Shown: positions 62,638-64,000 of the stretch, one piece after another
Numbering within the stretch: the stretch's first letter is position 1
Layout of the letters: each line of letters begins with the position of its first letter
Origin: Paracoccus salsus
Lineage (GTDB): Bacteria > Pseudomonadota > Alphaproteobacteria > Rhodobacterales > Rhodobacteraceae
Reading direction: 5' to 3'
NCBI RefSeq assembly: GCF_021556615.1
Contig: NZ_JAKGGD010000002.1
Span: forward strand, 558,001-622,000
DNA: 64,000 bases
Notes under the pieces: model-generated
Told to the model about the DNA's origin: nothing
The model's input: the letters and a program-made list of their open reading frames with translations, nothing else
The model's database searches: none
Position numbers and translations under genes: made by a program

Positions 62638-63123
62638 TCAAGGCCTGCTGTCATCGACCGCCCCGCGCCCATGCCCGGGCGCATCCGTCATGCTGGCCAG
62701 GATCCGCCTCAGCCCCGGCTCGGCGACCAGCCGCGCCGCCTCGTGGGGCGGGAACCAGCGGCGGCGACGCTGATCGGATTCCGGAAATTCGCTTGAGGAG
62801 CGTGACACATGCAGCGGAAAGACGCGTACCTCGACCGCAATCGCGAAACCGCTGTCGTCGTCCTTCTGATAGGAATAGCGCCCCAGCTCCTCCAGGCCCA
62901 CGCGCCCCTCGACGCCCGCCTCTTCCCAGGCTTCGCGTGCTGCGGCGCCGGGCAGCGTCATGCCCTCCATTGGCCAGCCCTTGGGAATGATCCAGCGGCC
63001 AGTTCCCCGGCTGGTGATCAGCAGAACCTTGCCGGTGGCCGGATCAAGACAGACCGCACCGACCTGCAAGGCAGGCGGCCTTTTCCCGATCAACATCCGA
63101 AATGAGCTGCGCAGCGCGTTCAT
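62638..63123 (-). CDS. NUDIX hydrolase
   Basis: 161-residue NUDIX protein. The Nudix box is GWPMEGMTLPGAAAREAWEEA, with the REAWEEAG catalytic core intact but Met at the first Glu position, a pattern common in this diphosphoinositol-polyphosphate-hydrolase-like subgroup. Substrate unknown (nucleoside or inositol diphosphates). Its ATG overlaps the arfB stop (ATGA), so it is translated with it. Confidence 0.9.
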   Translation of the reverse strand: MNALRSSFRMLIGKRPPALQVGAVCLDPATGKVLLITSRGTGRWIIPKGWPMEGMTLPGAAAREAWEEAGVEGRVGLEELGRYSYQKDDDSGFAIAVEVRVFPLHVSRSSSEFPESDQRRRRWFPPHEAARLVAEPGLRRILASMTDAPGHGRGAVDDSRP

Positions 63124-63542
63124 TCGTTGGAATCCACCTTTCCCCTCAAGGCCTTGACCTCACCGCGCACGGTCTTGGCCTTCAGCCGTCGTTTCTTGCT
63201 GCCAAGCGTCGGACGCGTCGCGATGCGCCTTTTCGGCGCCACGGTCGCCTTTCGGATCAGTTCGGCCAGTCGATCCCTTGCGATCTCGCGGTTTCTTGCC
63301 TGGCTGCGGGTTTCCTGAACCACGATCAGGACCGCGCCGTCCGACGTCCAGCGTCGTCCCGCCAACCGCTGAAGCCGGCGTTTCACCTGATCGGTCAGGC
63401 CAGGAGAACGCGCGGCCTCGAAGCGCAGTTCCACGGCGGTTTCGACCTTGTTCACATTCTGGCCGCCCGGCCCTTGCGACCGGGTGAACTGCTCGGACAG
63501 CTCCCACTCCTCAATCTCGATCTGGTCGGTCACATACAGCAT
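63120..63542 (-). CDS. arfB: Alternative ribosome-rescue factor ArfB (YaeJ-type)
   Basis: 140-residue peptidyl-tRNA hydrolase that rescues stalled ribosomes. The GGQ motif is at 26-28 (SQGPGGQNVNKVETA) and the Lys/Arg-rich C-terminal tail (SKKRRLKAKTVRGEVK, about 114-130), which enters the mRNA channel, is present. ATG 63542 gives the standard start; the frame continues upstream without family similarity. Coupled to the downstream NUDIX gene. Confidence 0.94.
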   Translation of the reverse strand: MLYVTDQIEIEEWELSEQFTRSQGPGGQNVNKVETAVELRFEAARSPGLTDQVKRRLQRLAGRRWTSDGAVLIVVQETRSQARNREIARDRLAELIRKATVAPKRRIATRPTLGSKKRRLKAKTVRGEVKALRGKVDSNE

Positions 63543-63631
63543 GACCGCAAGATATGGCGTTCTTTCCTGCCAGTTAAAGCAGGATTGATTAAGGAATGGT
63601 AAAATCCGCAACAGGCGGATGCAAAAACGCC

Positions 63632-64000
63632 TCAGATAAGCCCGGAACTCGCGGATTCGGGCCAATGGGCATAAGGCAGAACCGCGCCATCGCGCCGGCT
63701 TTGCGCGACCCGGGCAAGGTCGATCTCGGCCATGACCCAGCCGGGACTGTCCATCGCGCCTTCCGCGATGATGCCGGTTTCGGGCCAGAGCCCGTCGGGC
63801 GGGCCATAGATGGCGGCGCGGCCTCGGTTTTCGTCCAGCGCCGGATTCCAGTCCACCGGCCCGACCGTCGGGGCGTGAACCACGACGCACTGGCTTTCCA
63901 GCGCGCGCGCCATCGCGCCGATGCGGACCCGGTGATAACCCGCGACCGTATCGGTGCAGCTTGGGACAAGCAGCAATTCGACGCCGGCCTCTGCAAGAAC
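63632..64000 (-). CDS. Nitrilase-superfamily carbon-nitrogen hydrolase, C-terminal part
   Basis: The last 123 codons of a carbon-nitrogen hydrolase; the 5' part, with the catalytic Glu-Lys-Cys triad, lies outside the window. ELLLVPSCTDTVAGYHRVRI followed by ARALESQCVVVHAPTVG matches the post-catalytic region of amidase-type family members. A second enzyme of the same superfamily as the one at 29134. The 89 nt between it and arfB hold nothing clear. Confidence 0.85.
   Translation of the reverse strand, partial: VLAEAGVELLLVPSCTDTVAGYHRVRIGAMARALESQCVVVHAPTVGPVDWNPALDENRGRAAIYGPPDGLWPETGIIAEGAMDSPGWVMAEIDLARVAQSRRDGAVLPYAHWPESASSGLI

Noticed and set aside
1..64000. CRISPR arrays, tRNA or rRNA genes, insertion sequences, origins
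   Set aside because: Reading through the window I found no regularly spaced repeats, cloverleaf-like segments with CCA ends, transposase motifs or replication-initiation signals. A tRNA or covariance-model scan would be decisive.

Overview
The window looks like chromosome of a high-GC alphaproteobacterium, most likely a Rhodobacteraceae member close to Paracoccus. This rests on strong GC bias at third codon positions, many GTG/TTG starts and ATGA/GTGA overlaps, and the gene content (a glgBCAX operon, a STAS-fused MlaE, DUF6522, DUF475, creatinase). The assignment is made from gene content by eye; no phylogeny was run. I saw no tRNA, rRNA, CRISPR array, transposase or integrase.

Layout. 0-9.3 kb is a leftward glycogen operon, glgB-glgC-glgA-glgX-amylosucrase-glgP, divergent from an alpha-glucosidase (9.4-11 kb); four of the junctions are coupled or nearly so. 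11.6-16.8 kb holds a LysR regulator divergent from a quinone/aromatic detoxification group (ring-cleaving VOC dioxygenase, NADPH:FMN reductase, a second VOC dioxygenase, pirin, DUF924). 16.8-19.5 kb is a two-gene envelope glycosylation operon (GT2-GtrA fusion plus GT39). 19.7-23.7 kb carries an acetylpolyamine-deacetylase-like enzyme, a xylitol-type dehydrogenase and an enlarged type I asparaginase. 24.0-26.1 kb is otsB-otsA (trehalose) behind a possible EcfG-type stress promoter.

26.5-35.1 kb is the most unusual metabolic block: a very large Orn/Lys/Arg decarboxylase, a PuuR-like XRE-cupin regulator, a GABA-type aminotransferase, a carbon-nitrogen hydrolase, an orphan ATP-grasp ligase and a C45 autoproteolytic acyltransferase/hydrolase. 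Together they suggest an amide-conjugate route for polyamines or amino acids that does not match the textbook Puu pathway. 35.3-42.9 kb is an accessory block: a stray tail-collar protein, a 982-residue FAD oxidoreductase fused to an acetoacetate-decarboxylase-like domain, a 1005-residue nucleotide-cyclase/NTPase/TPR protein with altered catalytic residues, and a Crp/Fnr regulator beside it.

43.2-46.1 kb is an IclR regulator, methanethiol oxidase (SBP56 family) and a coupled membrane protein. 46.5-48.8 kb is a 757-residue protein I do not recognise, behind an AT-rich leader and followed by a clear terminator. 48.9-52.5 kb has creatinase with a divergent LysR, ChaC, a truncated Rrf2 remnant and DUF6522. 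52.7-56.5 kb is a complete Mla-type lipid transport operon (STAS-MlaE, MlaF, MlaD, auxiliary lipoprotein). 56.9-64 kb is housekeeping: DUF475/TerC-like membrane protein with a structured leader, TrhO, PncA-PncB NAD salvage, a PiT phosphate permease, a NUDIX hydrolase coupled to ArfB, and the end of a nitrilase-family enzyme.
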